From Natranaeroarchaeum aerophilus (lineage in GTDB: Archaea; Halobacteriota; Halobacteria; Halobacteriales; Natronoarchaeaceae): DNA of 64,000 nucleotides. The translations under genes were made by a program, and so were the position numbers. The number at the start of each line of letters is the position of its first letter. Position 1 is the stretch's first letter. Below are positions 35,862 to 45,428 of this stretch, piece by piece. Under the pieces are notes generated by a model that was not told the origin of the DNA, searched no databases, and saw only the letters and a program-made list of their open reading frames with translations. The stretch is from assembly GCF_023638055.1 (NCBI RefSeq), contig NZ_JAKRVY010000007.1, positions 124,001 to 188,000 of the forward strand, given 5' to 3'.

Positions 35862-36275
35862 ATGGCCCTCATAGACTGGTTCCCCGATCGTCCTCCAACG
35901 TGGTCAGAGGTTGGGTCGGCTGGATTCGGCGTCCTGTCGGTTCTGACAATGATTCCGATGCAACGGCCGGTTTTGCCGTCGTGGCTCGTCGCCGGATTCG
36001 TGACGGCAGCGATCGGTCTCGGACCGGTCGCACAGTCGTCCGCCGGTGCCCGGATCGGGAACTGGTTCAGAGGTATCGGAGAGACAGGGCGTGCGGTCGC
36101 AATCGTGGTCTTCGCACTTGCTATGTGGGGCGCGGTGTTTGCACTGGAGCCGTCGCTTTCTGCGTTGTCGAGTGCGGTCGCCGGTGCTGTAGCGGCGTTG
36201 GCATTGTATACGATACTGTTCGTGATTCTTTCAGGGAGTATCGAGGGGTGGACGACGCCACTGGACGGGTCGTGA
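35862..36275 (+). CDS. Hypothetical four-helix membrane protein
   Basis: This 137-aa protein has four predicted transmembrane helices (about residues 18-33, 40-56, 76-95 and 99-124) and a short N-terminal soluble part (MALIDWFPDRPPTWSEVG). ATG 35862 is preferred to the earlier in-frame start because a TATA-like element lies about 30 nt before it. It converges with the UbiA gene. Function not recognised; upstream repeats suggest it is regulated. Confidence 0.65.
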   Translation: MALIDWFPDRPPTWSEVGSAGFGVLSVLTMIPMQRPVLPSWLVAGFVTAAIGLGPVAQSSAGARIGNWFRGIGETGRAVAIVVFALAMWGAVFALEPSLSALSSAVAGAVAALALYTILFVILSGSIEGWTTPLDGS

Positions 36276-36294
36276 CCGAGAATCGCAGTAGATC

Positions 36295-37146
36295 TCAGAC
36301 AAGCGGCTGCCACCATACCGCGGCGACCAGCACGGCAAGAAAGACGTAGCAACCCCGAACGAGCAACATGGTGGCAATTTCGGGGTCGGCACGCCGCGCA
36401 AATCCGGCGACGACGGCGAAGGCCAGCACAGCAATAACGGAACTCGGCGGGAACGGGCCGAGCGCCGCGAGGGCAAGCACGAGCACGAGTGCGGTGAGCA
36501 TCAGCCCGTAGGCAAGCGACATCGCGCGATCGGGGCCGAGCGAGACGGCGACGGTGCGTTTCTCGATCGACAGATCGTACTCGTAATCCTGCATGTCGTC
36601 GATGACCTTGACGCCCGAGAGGAGGACGAGAAAGACTGCACCGAAGGCGAGCGCGACCGGTGCAAACATCGTTGCCTGTACGTAGAACCCGCCAACGAGG
36701 GCGAGGGCGATCCCGGCGGGGTAGCCGGTCGTCGTGGTGATCGGATTCGTGTCCAGTTGGGGGGCGTGGTGGTAGCCGATCAGCCAGCACGGCAGGGTGA
36801 CGAGCGCGGCGACGGCGTCGACGAGCAGGGCGAGGGCGACCAGACAGGCGAAAAATATCGTCGTCGAGCCGACCAGTGCGGCGCGACAGCCCCATTCGGA
36901 CATGGGGTGGTCGTCGTCCTCGCCACGGCTGTAGAAGTCGACGTAGCCATCCTTGACGTGGGCGGTGTACACCGCGGCAAAAATCGCCAGGGCGTGAATC
37001 CCGGCAAGCCGGGGATCGAACGCACCGGCGAGGACGCCGCCGAACAGCGAGGCGGCGACCGGCGGGAGCATGAACACGGGGTGGACCTGGGAGAGCAGGG
37101 CGCGCAGATCGGCACCCAGTCCGGCGTCGTGGCGTGCAACCGACAT
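36295..37146 (-). CDS. UbiA-family prenyltransferase
   Basis: This 283-aa polytopic membrane enzyme has two Asp-rich motifs: DGYVDFYSRGEDDD (about residues 67-80) and DDMQDYEYD (about 178-186), the Mg-diphosphate sites of the UbiA superfamily. Archaeal members make archaeol ethers (DGGGP synthase), menaquinone or haem O; the first motif is unlike the usual NDxxDxxxD, so the substrate is uncertain. TATA-like CATATATG lies about 27 nt before ATG 37146, favouring that start over the ATG at 37173, which lies inside the TATA element. Confidence 0.82.
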   Translation of the reverse strand: MSVARHDAGLGADLRALLSQVHPVFMLPPVAASLFGGVLAGAFDPRLAGIHALAIFAAVYTAHVKDGYVDFYSRGEDDDHPMSEWGCRAALVGSTTIFFACLVALALLVDAVAALVTLPCWLIGYHHAPQLDTNPITTTTGYPAGIALALVGGFYVQATMFAPVALAFGAVFLVLLSGVKVIDDMQDYEYDLSIEKRTVAVSLGPDRAMSLAYGLMLTALVLVLALAALGPFPPSSVIAVLAFAVVAGFARRADPEIATMLLVRGCYVFLAVLVAAVWWQPLV

Positions 37147-37225
37147 GCACCACAGTATGTGGGGAGTTGTCATATATGCAGCGCACGACAACCCGATCAC
37201 AGCTGGGGCGTGGATCGCTCCCTGG

Positions 37226-38347
37226 CTACTGAACTCGCGCCGTCACGTCTCCGATGATCTCTAGCGCTTCTTTCAGTTCCTCCATGCCGGTCGCGTAGGA
37301 GAGCCGTGCGTAGCCCGCGCCGTTCGCGCCGAAGGCGTCACCGGGCACCGCGACGACGCCGCTATCGATCAGTTCGTCGACCCAGCCATCGGGCACTTTC
37401 GGCATGACGTAGAACGCGCCGCTGGGTCGGGGGACCTCCAGACCAGCGTCTTCGAGCCCGTCGAGGACGACGTCGCGGCGCTCCTCGAAGGCAGTGACCA
37501 TCTCCTCGACGGGCTCTCTGGGGCCAGTCAGGGCGGCCTCGGCCGCGTACTGTGCGGGGGCGCTCGCACAGGCCTGCATGTACTGGTGGACGCGGAGCAT
37601 CCGCTCGACGCGGCGGTTGGATCCTGTAACCCAGCCGAGTCGCCAGCCGGTCATCGAGTAGGTCTTCGAGCACGCTCCGACGACGACCACGTTGTCGCTC
37701 TCGGCGTACTCGATCGGCGAGTGGTGTTCCCCCTCGAAGACGATGTGCTCGTAGACCTCATCGGAGATACAGAGCACGTCGTGCTCGTCGGCGATCCGGG
37801 CGAACTCGCGGATGTCGGCCTCGCTCTGGACCGCACCGGTCGGATTGGCCGGGCTGTTGACGACGAATGCTGCAGTGTCTTCAGTGATGGCCTCTTCGAC
37901 GGTCGCCGGATCGAGGGTCAGATCCTCGCGCAGCGGGACCGGCGTCGGGACGCCGTCGGCCAATCGCGTGAGTGCGTCGTAGGAAACGAAGCCAGGATCC
38001 GGGAAGATCACTTCCTGACCCGGATCGACGTGGGCTTCGACCGCGAGATGGAGGGCTTCGCTCCCGCCCGTGGTTGCGATGACGTTCCCTGGATCGACGT
38101 CGATGCCGTGATCGCGGTCGTAGGCGGTGCTGATCGCCTCGCGAAGGCTCTCGGTCCCCTTGTTCGAGGTGTAGGCGTCGGCTTTGCCCGACTGGATCGC
38201 CTCGACAGCGGCCGACCGCGCGTGGTCGGGAGTCGGAAAATCCGGCTGACCCAGCCCGAGGTTAATCGCGTCCTCGCCCGCCGCCTCGAACACTTCACGA
38301 ATACCGCTGATAGAGATCCCTTCGACCCGTGCTGCAAACTCTGTCAT
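37226..38347 (-). CDS. Class I/II pyridoxal-phosphate aminotransferase
   Basis: This 373-aa aspartate aminotransferase-like enzyme has NLGLGQPDFPTPDH at the N-terminus, TGGSEALHLAV, NSPANPTGA with the substrate Asn, and the PLP lysine in GACSKTYSMTGWRLGW (Lys about residue 229). The RLSYATGMEELKEAL C-terminus contains the carboxylate-binding Arg. It acts on aspartate or aromatic/branched amino acids; specificity is not evident from sequence. Single gene with its own start at ATG 38347. Confidence 0.9.
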   Translation of the reverse strand: MTEFAARVEGISISGIREVFEAAGEDAINLGLGQPDFPTPDHARSAAVEAIQSGKADAYTSNKGTESLREAISTAYDRDHGIDVDPGNVIATTGGSEALHLAVEAHVDPGQEVIFPDPGFVSYDALTRLADGVPTPVPLREDLTLDPATVEEAITEDTAAFVVNSPANPTGAVQSEADIREFARIADEHDVLCISDEVYEHIVFEGEHHSPIEYAESDNVVVVGACSKTYSMTGWRLGWVTGSNRRVERMLRVHQYMQACASAPAQYAAEAALTGPREPVEEMVTAFEERRDVVLDGLEDAGLEVPRPSGAFYVMPKVPDGWVDELIDSGVVAVPGDAFGANGAGYARLSYATGMEELKEALEIIGDVTARVQ

Positions 38348-38410
38348 ACCAGTGAGGCGGGGCCCGCCGGGGTTAACTGTTGATGTTGCGGGTCGAGAAC
38401 ACGACGCACT

Positions 38411-39478
38411 TTATCGGCGCTCCTCGACGTATTCAGCAGTCGCGCCGCCGATCACGTATTCGGCGTTCTGAAGTGCCTCAACGGAACCCGAACCGGTGAC
38501 GAACATCGCCGTTCTGAGCTCGGCTTCGATCCCCTCGATCATGTCGACAACCGCCTCGGGGCCATCGATCGCGGGTTCGAGGAACGGCTTCGCCAGCCCC
38601 CCGGCTCGCGCGCCCAGCGCGATGGCTTTCGCGATGTCCCGGCCGGTGCGGACGCCGCCGCTGGCGACCACGCAGTCGTGCTCGCGAACGCACTCGATCG
38701 TGCTCGCGGCGGTCGGGATTCCCCAGTCACGGAACAGCCGACCGACCTGCTCGTGACGCCGCTCATTGACGGCTGCCGCACGGTAGGCCTCGATGCCGGA
38801 CCAGGTCGTACCGCCCTTTCCGGCAACGTCGATCGCATCAACTCCGGCATCGGCGAGCCGCCCCGCCGTCTCCTGAGAGATCCCGTTCCCCGTCTCCTTG
38901 ACGAGCACCGGCACCGACAATCCCTCGGCAACGCGTTCGATCGCTGCCAGGCTATCCCGTGCATCGACATCACCCTCCGGCTGAACGGCTTCCTGGAGAT
39001 AGTTCAGATGCACCGCGAGCGCGTCCGCGTCGATCATCTCGACCGCGCGTTCGACGGTGCCAGGGTCGTACTCTCGGAGCTGTGCCGCGCCAAGATTCCC
39101 GTACACGAACGCGTCGGGACCTGCCTCGCGGACGACGGTGTAGGACTCCAGCAGGTCCTCGTCGTCGAGTTCCAGCCCGGCCCGCTGGCTCCCCACACCC
39201 ATCGCGATCCCCGTCTCTGCAGCCGCGGCCGCCAGCGCGCGGTTGATTTCGGTCGTGTTCGGGTGGCCGCCGGTCATGCTCTCGATGACGATCGGCGCGT
39301 CGAGCTGACGTCCGAGGAACTCGATGGACGTATCGATCTCGTCGTAGTGGAGTTCGGGAAGCGCTTCGTGGACGAGTCGAACGTCCGCAAAGCCCGTCCC
39401 GGAGGTCTCGACGTCCTCTTCTCTGATGATCCGAACGTGATCGTCTTTCCGGTCTTCAGTTTCCGACGGCTCCGACAT
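38411..39478 (-). CDS. fni: Type 2 isopentenyl-diphosphate delta-isomerase (FMN)
   Basis: This 355-aa TIM-barrel flavoprotein interconverts IPP and DMAPP for archaeal lipid synthesis. Markers are [17 protein letters not shown] (about residues 67-83), [24 protein letters not shown] and [11 protein letters not shown], all of the IDI-2 family. The phosphate-binding glycine loops [20 protein letters not shown] are intact. N-terminal acidic leader [12 protein letters not shown] is typical of haloarchaea. Confidence 0.94.
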   Translation of the reverse strand: MSEPSETEDRKDDHVRIIREEDVETSGTGFADVRLVHEALPELHYDEIDTSIEFLGRQLDAPIVIESMTGGHPNTTEINRALAAAAAETGIAMGVGSQRAGLELDDEDLLESYTVVREAGPDAFVYGNLGAAQLREYDPGTVERAVEMIDADALAVHLNYLQEAVQPEGDVDARDSLAAIERVAEGLSVPVLVKETGNGISQETAGRLADAGVDAIDVAGKGGTTWSGIEAYRAAAVNERRHEQVGRLFRDWGIPTAASTIECVREHDCVVASGGVRTGRDIAKAIALGARAGGLAKPFLEPAIDGPEAVVDMIEGIEAELRTAMFVTGSGSVEALQNAEYVIGGATAEYVEERR

Positions 39479-39526
39479 TACGAAAGAATCCGAGCGTATC
39501 TCGCAAAAGCGTGTTGGTCGATCGCC

Positions 39527-40270
39527 CTACTGGAACATCTGGATTCGCTGGGCCTGCGAACTCTCCTGCGTATCGGCTTCTTGCATCCGCTGGGCGAGCT
39601 GTTCTTTCTGCTCTCGGATCGAGTCGGCCTGCTCGACCAGTCCGTCTACGTCCACCGTGACTGCTGCCAGCGGCTCGATCCCTTGATTGATCAGGATCCG
39701 GGCCGCTTCGGGGTCGGGAAACCGTGGGTCACTTTCGACGACCAGCGCAGTGGCGTCAAGGTTGGCCTGTGCTGCACGGTTGAGCAGTGCACCGGCGGGA
39801 CCGGCGATCGCACCGTTTTCGTCGGGCCGACCGACATCGTGGTCGTCAAGCCGATCGGCAGTCACCTCGCTCGTCGCCACGCCGAATAGTTCGGGTGGGA
39901 CATCGCTCTTTTCGGCCGGGAAGCCGCTCAGATACAGCGGATCGACATCGTTGGCGTCGAGCCAGCCGGTCAGACATGCCGCGAACTCGGAGGTTGCGTC
40001 GACCGCGACCGGGACATCGCTTCGCAGTGCGACCAGATCGGTCTCCGCGTCCGCATAGAGCCGGACCGGCGGCCGGATCGTGCGGTCACCCGTCTCGTAG
40101 ACGCCGATCGGTGCGAGTCCGTCACAGTGGATGCTCGCGTAGTAGGTCATCTCGAACTCCTCGATCAGATGGTCGGTCGCGATCTTGCCGACCAGCCCGA
40201 TGCCGGGCATCCCCTCGACGAGCGTCGGCGAATCCAGTTCGATCTCGGCGTGTTCTCTGATCTGTCCCAT
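39527..40270 (-). CDS. PAC2-family protein (proteasome assembly chaperone 2 fold)
   Basis: This 247-aa archaeal PAC2 homologue has N-terminal SPTLVEGMPGIGLVGKIATDHLIEEFEMTYYASIH (about residues 13-47), the family signature. The C-terminus is a charged helix (ADSIREQKEQLAQRMQEAD). The eukaryotic relatives assist 20S proteasome alpha-ring assembly; the archaeal role is less certain. ATG 40270 is chosen, since the extension to 40375 overlaps the divergent promoter region. It is divergent from the NSUN methyltransferase. Confidence 0.88.
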   Translation of the reverse strand: MGQIREHAEIELDSPTLVEGMPGIGLVGKIATDHLIEEFEMTYYASIHCDGLAPIGVYETGDRTIRPPVRLYADAETDLVALRSDVPVAVDATSEFAACLTGWLDANDVDPLYLSGFPAEKSDVPPELFGVATSEVTADRLDDHDVGRPDENGAIAGPAGALLNRAAQANLDATALVVESDPRFPDPEAARILINQGIEPLAAVTVDVDGLVEQADSIREQKEQLAQRMQEADTQESSQAQRIQMFQ

Positions 40271-40365
40271 GTCCCGTGTGTTCGCTGGCCAGTGTAGTAA
40301 AACCGGGGCCGACTCCGGCCACTGCTCCGAAACCCCCAAGCGCCCCCCGGGCGAAAGGAGCGGCA

Positions 40366-41298
40366 ATGGAACCACTGGAACGCTATCGACCGCTAATCGA
40401 CGACTTCGAGGCGTTCACCGCGGCCTGCGAGCGCCCCCTGCCCTCCGCCGTTCGAGTCAACAGCATCAAGGCGACGCCCGCACAGGTCGAGCGGGCGTTC
40501 GACGACGCCGATATCGGGTACGAGACCGCTGACTGGGCCGAAGGAATCTACCGGCTGGAGACGTCATCGCCGGGGACCCTCTGGCCCTCGGTCCACGGCT
40601 GGATCCACGGGCAGGAGGAGGTCTCCTCGCTACCCGCAAAGGTGCTGGATCCCCAGCCGGGCGAGCGCGTCTGGGACGCCGCCGCCGCGCCGGGCAGCAA
40701 GGCGACCCAGCTCTCGGCGCAGATGGACGACCGCGGCCTCGTGGTGGCGAACGACAACAACCTCGGGCGACTCTCGGCGCTCCGTTTCAACGCCGAACGG
40801 CTCGGCGTGACGAACATGGCTGTGACGAATCAAGATGCGCGTAACTTCTCGCTCAAGCGCTTCGGCGAGGGCGGCACGGACGACCGGCGTGTCGACGCCT
40901 TCGACCGGGCGCTCGTCGACGCGCCCTGTTCCTGCGAGGGGACGATCCGAAAGAACCCCGACACCTTCGACGAGTGGTCACTGGGCCACGTCGAGAGCGT
41001 CGCCGGGATCCAGCAGGGAATCCTCCGGCGGGCCGTGCAAGCGACCAGACCCGGCGGGCGCGTCGTCTACTCGACCTGTACGTTCGCCCCCGAGGAGAAC
41101 GAGCGAGTGCTCGATCAGGTGCTCGACAAGGAGAACTGTCGGGTTGTCGACCAGGAGATTCCGCTGGAGCACGCCCCGGGCGTCACCGAGTTTGAGGACG
41201 AGGAGTTCGATCCCAGCGTCGAGAAAGCAGCGCGGATCTACCCACACCATAACGATACGGGCGGCTTTTTCTGTGCAACGCTGGAGGTGGGACAATGA
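40366..41298 (+). CDS. NOP2/Sun (NSUN) RNA m5C methyltransferase
   Basis: This 310-aa SAM-dependent RNA cytosine-C5 methyltransferase has AAAPGSKATQLSAQM as motif I, VDAPCSCEGTIRKNPD with the PC motif IV cysteine, and YSTCTFAPEENE with the TC catalytic cysteine of motif VI. The N-terminal RNA-binding part (RVNSIKATPAQVERAF) is present. It lacks the C-terminal PUA-like domain of bacterial RsmF; the next gene, overlapping by 4 nt, could supply that. The target could be tRNA or rRNA. Confidence 0.92.
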   Translation: MEPLERYRPLIDDFEAFTAACERPLPSAVRVNSIKATPAQVERAFDDADIGYETADWAEGIYRLETSSPGTLWPSVHGWIHGQEEVSSLPAKVLDPQPGERVWDAAAAPGSKATQLSAQMDDRGLVVANDNNLGRLSALRFNAERLGVTNMAVTNQDARNFSLKRFGEGGTDDRRVDAFDRALVDAPCSCEGTIRKNPDTFDEWSLGHVESVAGIQQGILRRAVQATRPGGRVVYSTCTFAPEENERVLDQVLDKENCRVVDQEIPLEHAPGVTEFEDEEFDPSVEKAARIYPHHNDTGGFFCATLEVGQ

Positions 41299-41798
41299 CC
41301 GAGAACGTCGGCGAGCGCTTCGACCGGCTTCCGGCGACCGCCGCGGATCGTGAAGTAGAGGGGCGGGCCACCCGCGAGGAAGTGATCGACTGGTGGCACG
41401 AGCGCTTCGACGTTCCACGCGAGACGTTCGAGGCGTACACCTTCTGGGAGAAAGGAGCCGGAAAGATCTGGGTGTTCGCCGACGACGTCCCCTCACCCAT
41501 CCGGATCGAGGGGCTGGGAATGACGTTCCTGCGAACTCGCCAGGAACACTGGAAACCGACGACCGACGCCGCCCAGCGATTCGGGCGCGAAGCGAGCAAG
41601 AACGTGATCGAACTCGCCGAGGACGAGGCGAAAGCCTTCCTCACCGGCGAGGATCAGGAACTCGACTGGGACGGCGACTGGGGGTATCTGATCGCGGCAC
41701 ACGACGTTGGAGGCGAGCGAGAACCGCTCGGCGTCGGCCTGTACGTCTACGGCGAGTTACGCTCGATGATGCCGAAGGGGAGACAGCGCGAGCTCTAG
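41295..41798 (+). CDS. Probable PUA-like RNA-binding partner of the NSUN methyltransferase
   Basis: This 167-aa protein has TFWEKGAGKIWVFADDVPSPIRIEGLGMTFLRTRQEHWKPTTDAAQRFG (about residues 49-95), followed by LGVGLYVYGELRSMMPKGRQREL at the end. These blocks resemble the C-terminal domains of RsmF-like methyltransferases (DUF7122 type, from memory). The start overlaps the methyltransferase stop (ATGA). I infer that the two chains form a complex equivalent to the fused bacterial enzyme. Confidence 0.75.
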   Translation: MTENVGERFDRLPATAADREVEGRATREEVIDWWHERFDVPRETFEAYTFWEKGAGKIWVFADDVPSPIRIEGLGMTFLRTRQEHWKPTTDAAQRFGREASKNVIELAEDEAKAFLTGEDQELDWDGDWGYLIAAHDVGGEREPLGVGLYVYGELRSMMPKGRQREL

Positions 41799-41819
41799 AT
41801 CGGCGGGTAGTATCTCAAC

Positions 41820-42947
41820 TCACTGGTCGTGATGGCCAAGCGTACCCAGTTCCGTACGCGTCCCCGCGCTCGATCCCTCGGCCTCGATATCCAGCCCGTA
41901 GACGTTCCCGTCATGGCTCCCGACAAAGAGGGTGCTGTCGACCACGGTTGGCGACGAAAGCACTGACCCACCCGTCTCGAAGCGCCACGCGACCTCACCG
42001 TCGTTCGCATCAAGCGCGTAGACGTGCTCGTCAGCACTTCCGAAAAACACCCGTCCGTCAGCGACCGTCGGCGACGAGTAGACGCGGTCGTCGGTTTCCG
42101 TGAGCCACTGTAAGTGTCCGTTCGCCACGTCGATCGCGTAGACATCGCCGTCGTAACTGCCACCGAAGACGATCCCGTCGACGACCGTCGGTGAGGAGCC
42201 GACCTGCGTTCCAACCGGGAACGCCCACTCTCGCTCGCCCGTTGTGGCGTCTACCGCGTAGAGAGTTCCGTCGTGACTGCCAAACAGAACCCGTCCGTCC
42301 CAGACGGTCGGTGACGAGCGCACGGAGACGTCCGTCTCGAACTGCCAGGACTCCTCGCCCGTTTCGGAATCGAGCGCGTAGAGGCGTCCGTCGTCGCTGC
42401 CGACGAAGACCCGCTCATCGACGACAGTTGGCGAGGACTCGATCGGATCGTCGGTCTCGAAGCGCCATTGCTCCGCACCGCTCTCGGCGTCAATCGCATA
42501 GACGTTTCCGTCGTAGCTGCCGACAAATACTGTCTCTTCGGCGACGGTTGGCGAGGATGGAACGGTTGCCCCGGTCTCGAAGCACCATCGCTCGGTGCCG
42601 GGGGCGCCCCCGCCGTCGATACTGATTCCGTAGATCCGGAAATCGTCGCTGCCGACAAAGGCCGATCCGTTCGAGACGGCCGGTGAGGACCGGATACTCC
42701 CGCCGGTCGCGAACTCCCAGTGCTTGGTTCCATCGTCGCTGTCGATCGCATATAGGGAGCCATCCCGACTGCCGACGAGAACCAACTCGTCGAATACTGT
42801 GGGCGAAGAAAGCACGATATCATCCGTCTCGAACCGCCACCGTTCGGGAACGCTCTCATCGAAGACGTCGAGACAGCCGGACGCGGTTCCGAGAACGCCG
42901 ACGGCGAGGCTGAGCTGGAGGAGCTGGCGGCGACCGTGTGCGGGCAT
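41820..42947 (-). CDS. PQQ-type eight-bladed beta-propeller lipoprotein
   Basis: This 375-aa protein has an N-terminal signal with lipobox (GTASGC, Cys about residue 25). Eight repeats of about 40 residues follow, each with SSP(T/A)V...(V/L)(F/V)(V/G)GS.DG.(V/L)YA(I/L)D and W.FET. This is the PQQ/BamB-like WD-type propeller, forming a closed eight-blade ring on the outer face of the membrane. Such proteins scaffold other proteins and need not bind PQQ. The repeat structure is also evident at DNA level. Confidence 0.9.
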   Translation of the reverse strand: MPAHGRRQLLQLSLAVGVLGTASGCLDVFDESVPERWRFETDDIVLSSPTVFDELVLVGSRDGSLYAIDSDDGTKHWEFATGGSIRSSPAVSNGSAFVGSDDFRIYGISIDGGGAPGTERWCFETGATVPSSPTVAEETVFVGSYDGNVYAIDAESGAEQWRFETDDPIESSPTVVDERVFVGSDDGRLYALDSETGEESWQFETDVSVRSSPTVWDGRVLFGSHDGTLYAVDATTGEREWAFPVGTQVGSSPTVVDGIVFGGSYDGDVYAIDVANGHLQWLTETDDRVYSSPTVADGRVFFGSADEHVYALDANDGEVAWRFETGGSVLSSPTVVDSTLFVGSHDGNVYGLDIEAEGSSAGTRTELGTLGHHDQ

Positions 42948-42990
42948 AGCTGGGGTATGACGGCTATTTCATGTAAACGCTTCGACGTGC

Positions 42991-44166
42991 TCAGTAGCCC
43001 AGATCGAAGACGATGTTCGCCACTACGAGCACCAGAACGATTCCCAGCAGGCCGATCAGTGCGCCGAAGGAGACGGCCCAGCCGAACAGGTCAGCCAGCA
43101 GCCCGACGACGACCGACCCGGTCGAGGCCACGATCATGTAAACGGTCCGAACGAGCCCGAACCCGGCACCCTGTTCGTCCGCCGAGAGGTTGTCCATGAA
43201 CCGGGGGAACACTGCCGCACCCCAGCCCATCCCGAGCCCGAGCAGGAGGATTCCGGCGACGAGTCCGGCGGGGCCGGGCACACCGACGAGCAAGGCGATA
43301 CCGAGGATCGCCGTTCCGAAACACAGCGCGATGGCCCGGTCTCTGCCGTACCGGTCGGCCAGCGATCCGACCCAGATCTGCAGGATCCCCTGCACGACGA
43401 AGTACGCGGCGAAGACGACACCCGCCAGGGTCGCCGAGTGGCCGCGATGGACGGCGAAAAATGTGGGGAGAAACGAGGCAAGCCCTTGCCACGTGAAGTC
43501 AGCCACGAGGGCGATGACGGCGGTGAACGCGATCTTCGGCCGGGAGAGGAGTTCGACGATCGGCCCCAATTCGAGGCGACCCCGCATCCGCTGGTCGGGA
43601 CGCTGTGGCTCTGTTGGCCGGACGTATCGGGCGAAGAGGAGGGTTGCGGGAATCGCCACGATGGCCGTGATCGCAACGGCCGGTCGCCAGCCATACCGAA
43701 TTGCGACCCAGGAGACGACGACAGGTGTTACGAGGCCAGCGATGGGTGCGCCCGAGTTGTGGACGCCGACCGCGGTACCGAGGTTGTCATCGTAGGTACG
43801 GGAGAGCAGGGTCGTCGCCACCGAGTAGTGCAACCCGGCCATCACGCCCAGCGAAACAGTCCCGAGAAAGAACACGCCGAAGGTCGGTGCGGTGACGACC
43901 AGGATCGACGTGAGACCGGTACCGGCGATTGATGCCAAGACGATCGGCCGCTCGCCGTACCGGTCGGCGAGGAGCCCGCTGGGGAACTGGGCGAACGCGT
44001 AGGTGAGCCACATGCCCGTCAGCGCCGCGCCCACGAACGCGTTCGAGACCTCGAACTCGGTCGTGATTTCGGGGACGACCGGACTGATCGCCAGTCGACC
44101 CACCATCGTGACGAAGAAGGCGAGCGTGACGAGCGCCAGGACGGTCTCACGGTAGCGCCAGCGCAT
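42991..44166 (-). CDS. Major facilitator superfamily transporter
   Basis: This 391-aa polytopic protein has 12 predicted helices. The loop 2-3 signature GLLADRYGERPIVLAS is present, and a repeat of it, SLADRYGRDRAIAL, lies in the second half. The N-terminal half has VPEITTEFEVSNAFVGAALTG. It resembles sugar phosphate/oxalate-type MFS carriers, but the substrate cannot be assigned. Monocistronic. Confidence 0.88.
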   Translation of the reverse strand: MRWRYRETVLALVTLAFFVTMVGRLAISPVVPEITTEFEVSNAFVGAALTGMWLTYAFAQFPSGLLADRYGERPIVLASIAGTGLTSILVVTAPTFGVFFLGTVSLGVMAGLHYSVATTLLSRTYDDNLGTAVGVHNSGAPIAGLVTPVVVSWVAIRYGWRPAVAITAIVAIPATLLFARYVRPTEPQRPDQRMRGRLELGPIVELLSRPKIAFTAVIALVADFTWQGLASFLPTFFAVHRGHSATLAGVVFAAYFVVQGILQIWVGSLADRYGRDRAIALCFGTAILGIALLVGVPGPAGLVAGILLLGLGMGWGAAVFPRFMDNLSADEQGAGFGLVRTVYMIVASTGSVVVGLLADLFGWAVSFGALIGLLGIVLVLVVANIVFDLGY

Positions 44167-44234
44167 CGGATATAGACGCTTTCTAGACTGAGTACACGTA
44201 TCCTTCGGAATCTATCCCGAAGCGGGTCTACAGC

Positions 44235-45341
44235 TTACAGAATTTCGAGGAGGCGGTCGATCTCGTCTCGGGTGTTAAACGCGTGGACGGATACCCGTAG
44301 CGCCTCGGGATATGGGAGGTCACGAACGCGGATCCCACGCTCGGCCAGCCGTTCGACGTCTTCCTCGGGCTCCTCGCGATCAATCGTCACGAACCCGGAC
44401 TCGAATTCGCGGGGGCTCAGCAGATGCTCGTCAGGGAGTTCGGTCTTGAAGTAGTCGGTCAGGCTCTCGATTCGGGCCTCGACGGCGTCGACACCCAGCT
44501 CGTGGTGGAGGTCGATCGCTTCCTCTAGCCCCGCGTACAGGGCGGGACTCGTCGTACCGACCTCGAAGCGACCCGCCCCGGGTTCGTACTCGTAGTCGTG
44601 GGCGTTCGCCGCCGTGACGCTCCGGTAGCCGATCGCCGAGGGGATCAGGTTGCGCTCCGCGCCCGAACGAACGTAGAGGAATCCGGCACCGAACGGCCCG
44701 AGCAGCCACTTGTGAGCGCCCCCGACGACGAAGTCGGCACCCCAGTCCTCGACATCGACCGCCGTCTGGCCCGGCGACTGGACAGCATCGACCAGCACCA
44801 TCGCCCCCGCGTCGTGGGCGATATCGACGATCTTCTCGATGGGAAGACGGGTTCCGTGGGTCCAGGTGACCGAGCTCACGACGAATAGAGTGGCGTCTTC
44901 TGCCGCCGCTCTGACGTCGTCGAGATCCAGCCGTCCGGTCTCGGTTTCGAGTACCCGCACGTCGACGTCGTGGGTACGTTCGAGTTTTCGCCACGGCAAA
45001 ATCCCCGAGGAGTGTTCGAGATCAGTTCTGACGATCACGTCCTCGCTGTCCCAGTCGAGTGCACCCGCGACGCGGTTGATTCCGTCGGTGGTGCTCTCGG
45101 TGAGAGCGATTTCACCCGGCCTCGCGCCCAGCAGATCGGCGACGGCCGCTTTCGTCGACTCGTGTCGGTCGCCCATCGGGCCGTACATCCCCTCACTGAC
45201 CGGCGTCTCGTACTCGTGGGATTCGAGCGCCGATTCGACGGCATCGACGACGCGCCGTGGGCTTGGCCCGCCCGCGCCGGTGTTGAAGTAGATGCCGTGA
45301 TCGAGGGCGGGGATCTCCGCCCGCAGGGTTTCGTAGTTCAT
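44235..45341 (-). CDS. Class V aminotransferase (cysteine desulfurase-like)
   Basis: This 368-aa fold-type I PLP enzyme has YFNTGAGGPSPRRV at the N-terminus, ESTTDGINRVAGALDW, and the PLP lysine in VVGGAHKWLLGPFGAGF. The conserved active-site Cys loop of SufS/IscS is not obvious near the C-terminus, so this may be an isopenicillin epimerase-like or CsdA-like member rather than a true desulfurase. It lies next to the thiol cluster beginning at 45429. Confidence 0.85.
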   Translation of the reverse strand: MNYETLRAEIPALDHGIYFNTGAGGPSPRRVVDAVESALESHEYETPVSEGMYGPMGDRHESTKAAVADLLGARPGEIALTESTTDGINRVAGALDWDSEDVIVRTDLEHSSGILPWRKLERTHDVDVRVLETETGRLDLDDVRAAAEDATLFVVSSVTWTHGTRLPIEKIVDIAHDAGAMVLVDAVQSPGQTAVDVEDWGADFVVGGAHKWLLGPFGAGFLYVRSGAERNLIPSAIGYRSVTAANAHDYEYEPGAGRFEVGTTSPALYAGLEEAIDLHHELGVDAVEARIESLTDYFKTELPDEHLLSPREFESGFVTIDREEPEEDVERLAERGIRVRDLPYPEALRVSVHAFNTRDEIDRLLEIL

Positions 45342-45428
45342 GCTCTGTGAGTTCCTTGTCGCACGTTAGTTTGTATCGCTCGTCTGCGGTTAGTTTGTAC
45401 TACTCGTCCGTGATACCGACCGGATCGA

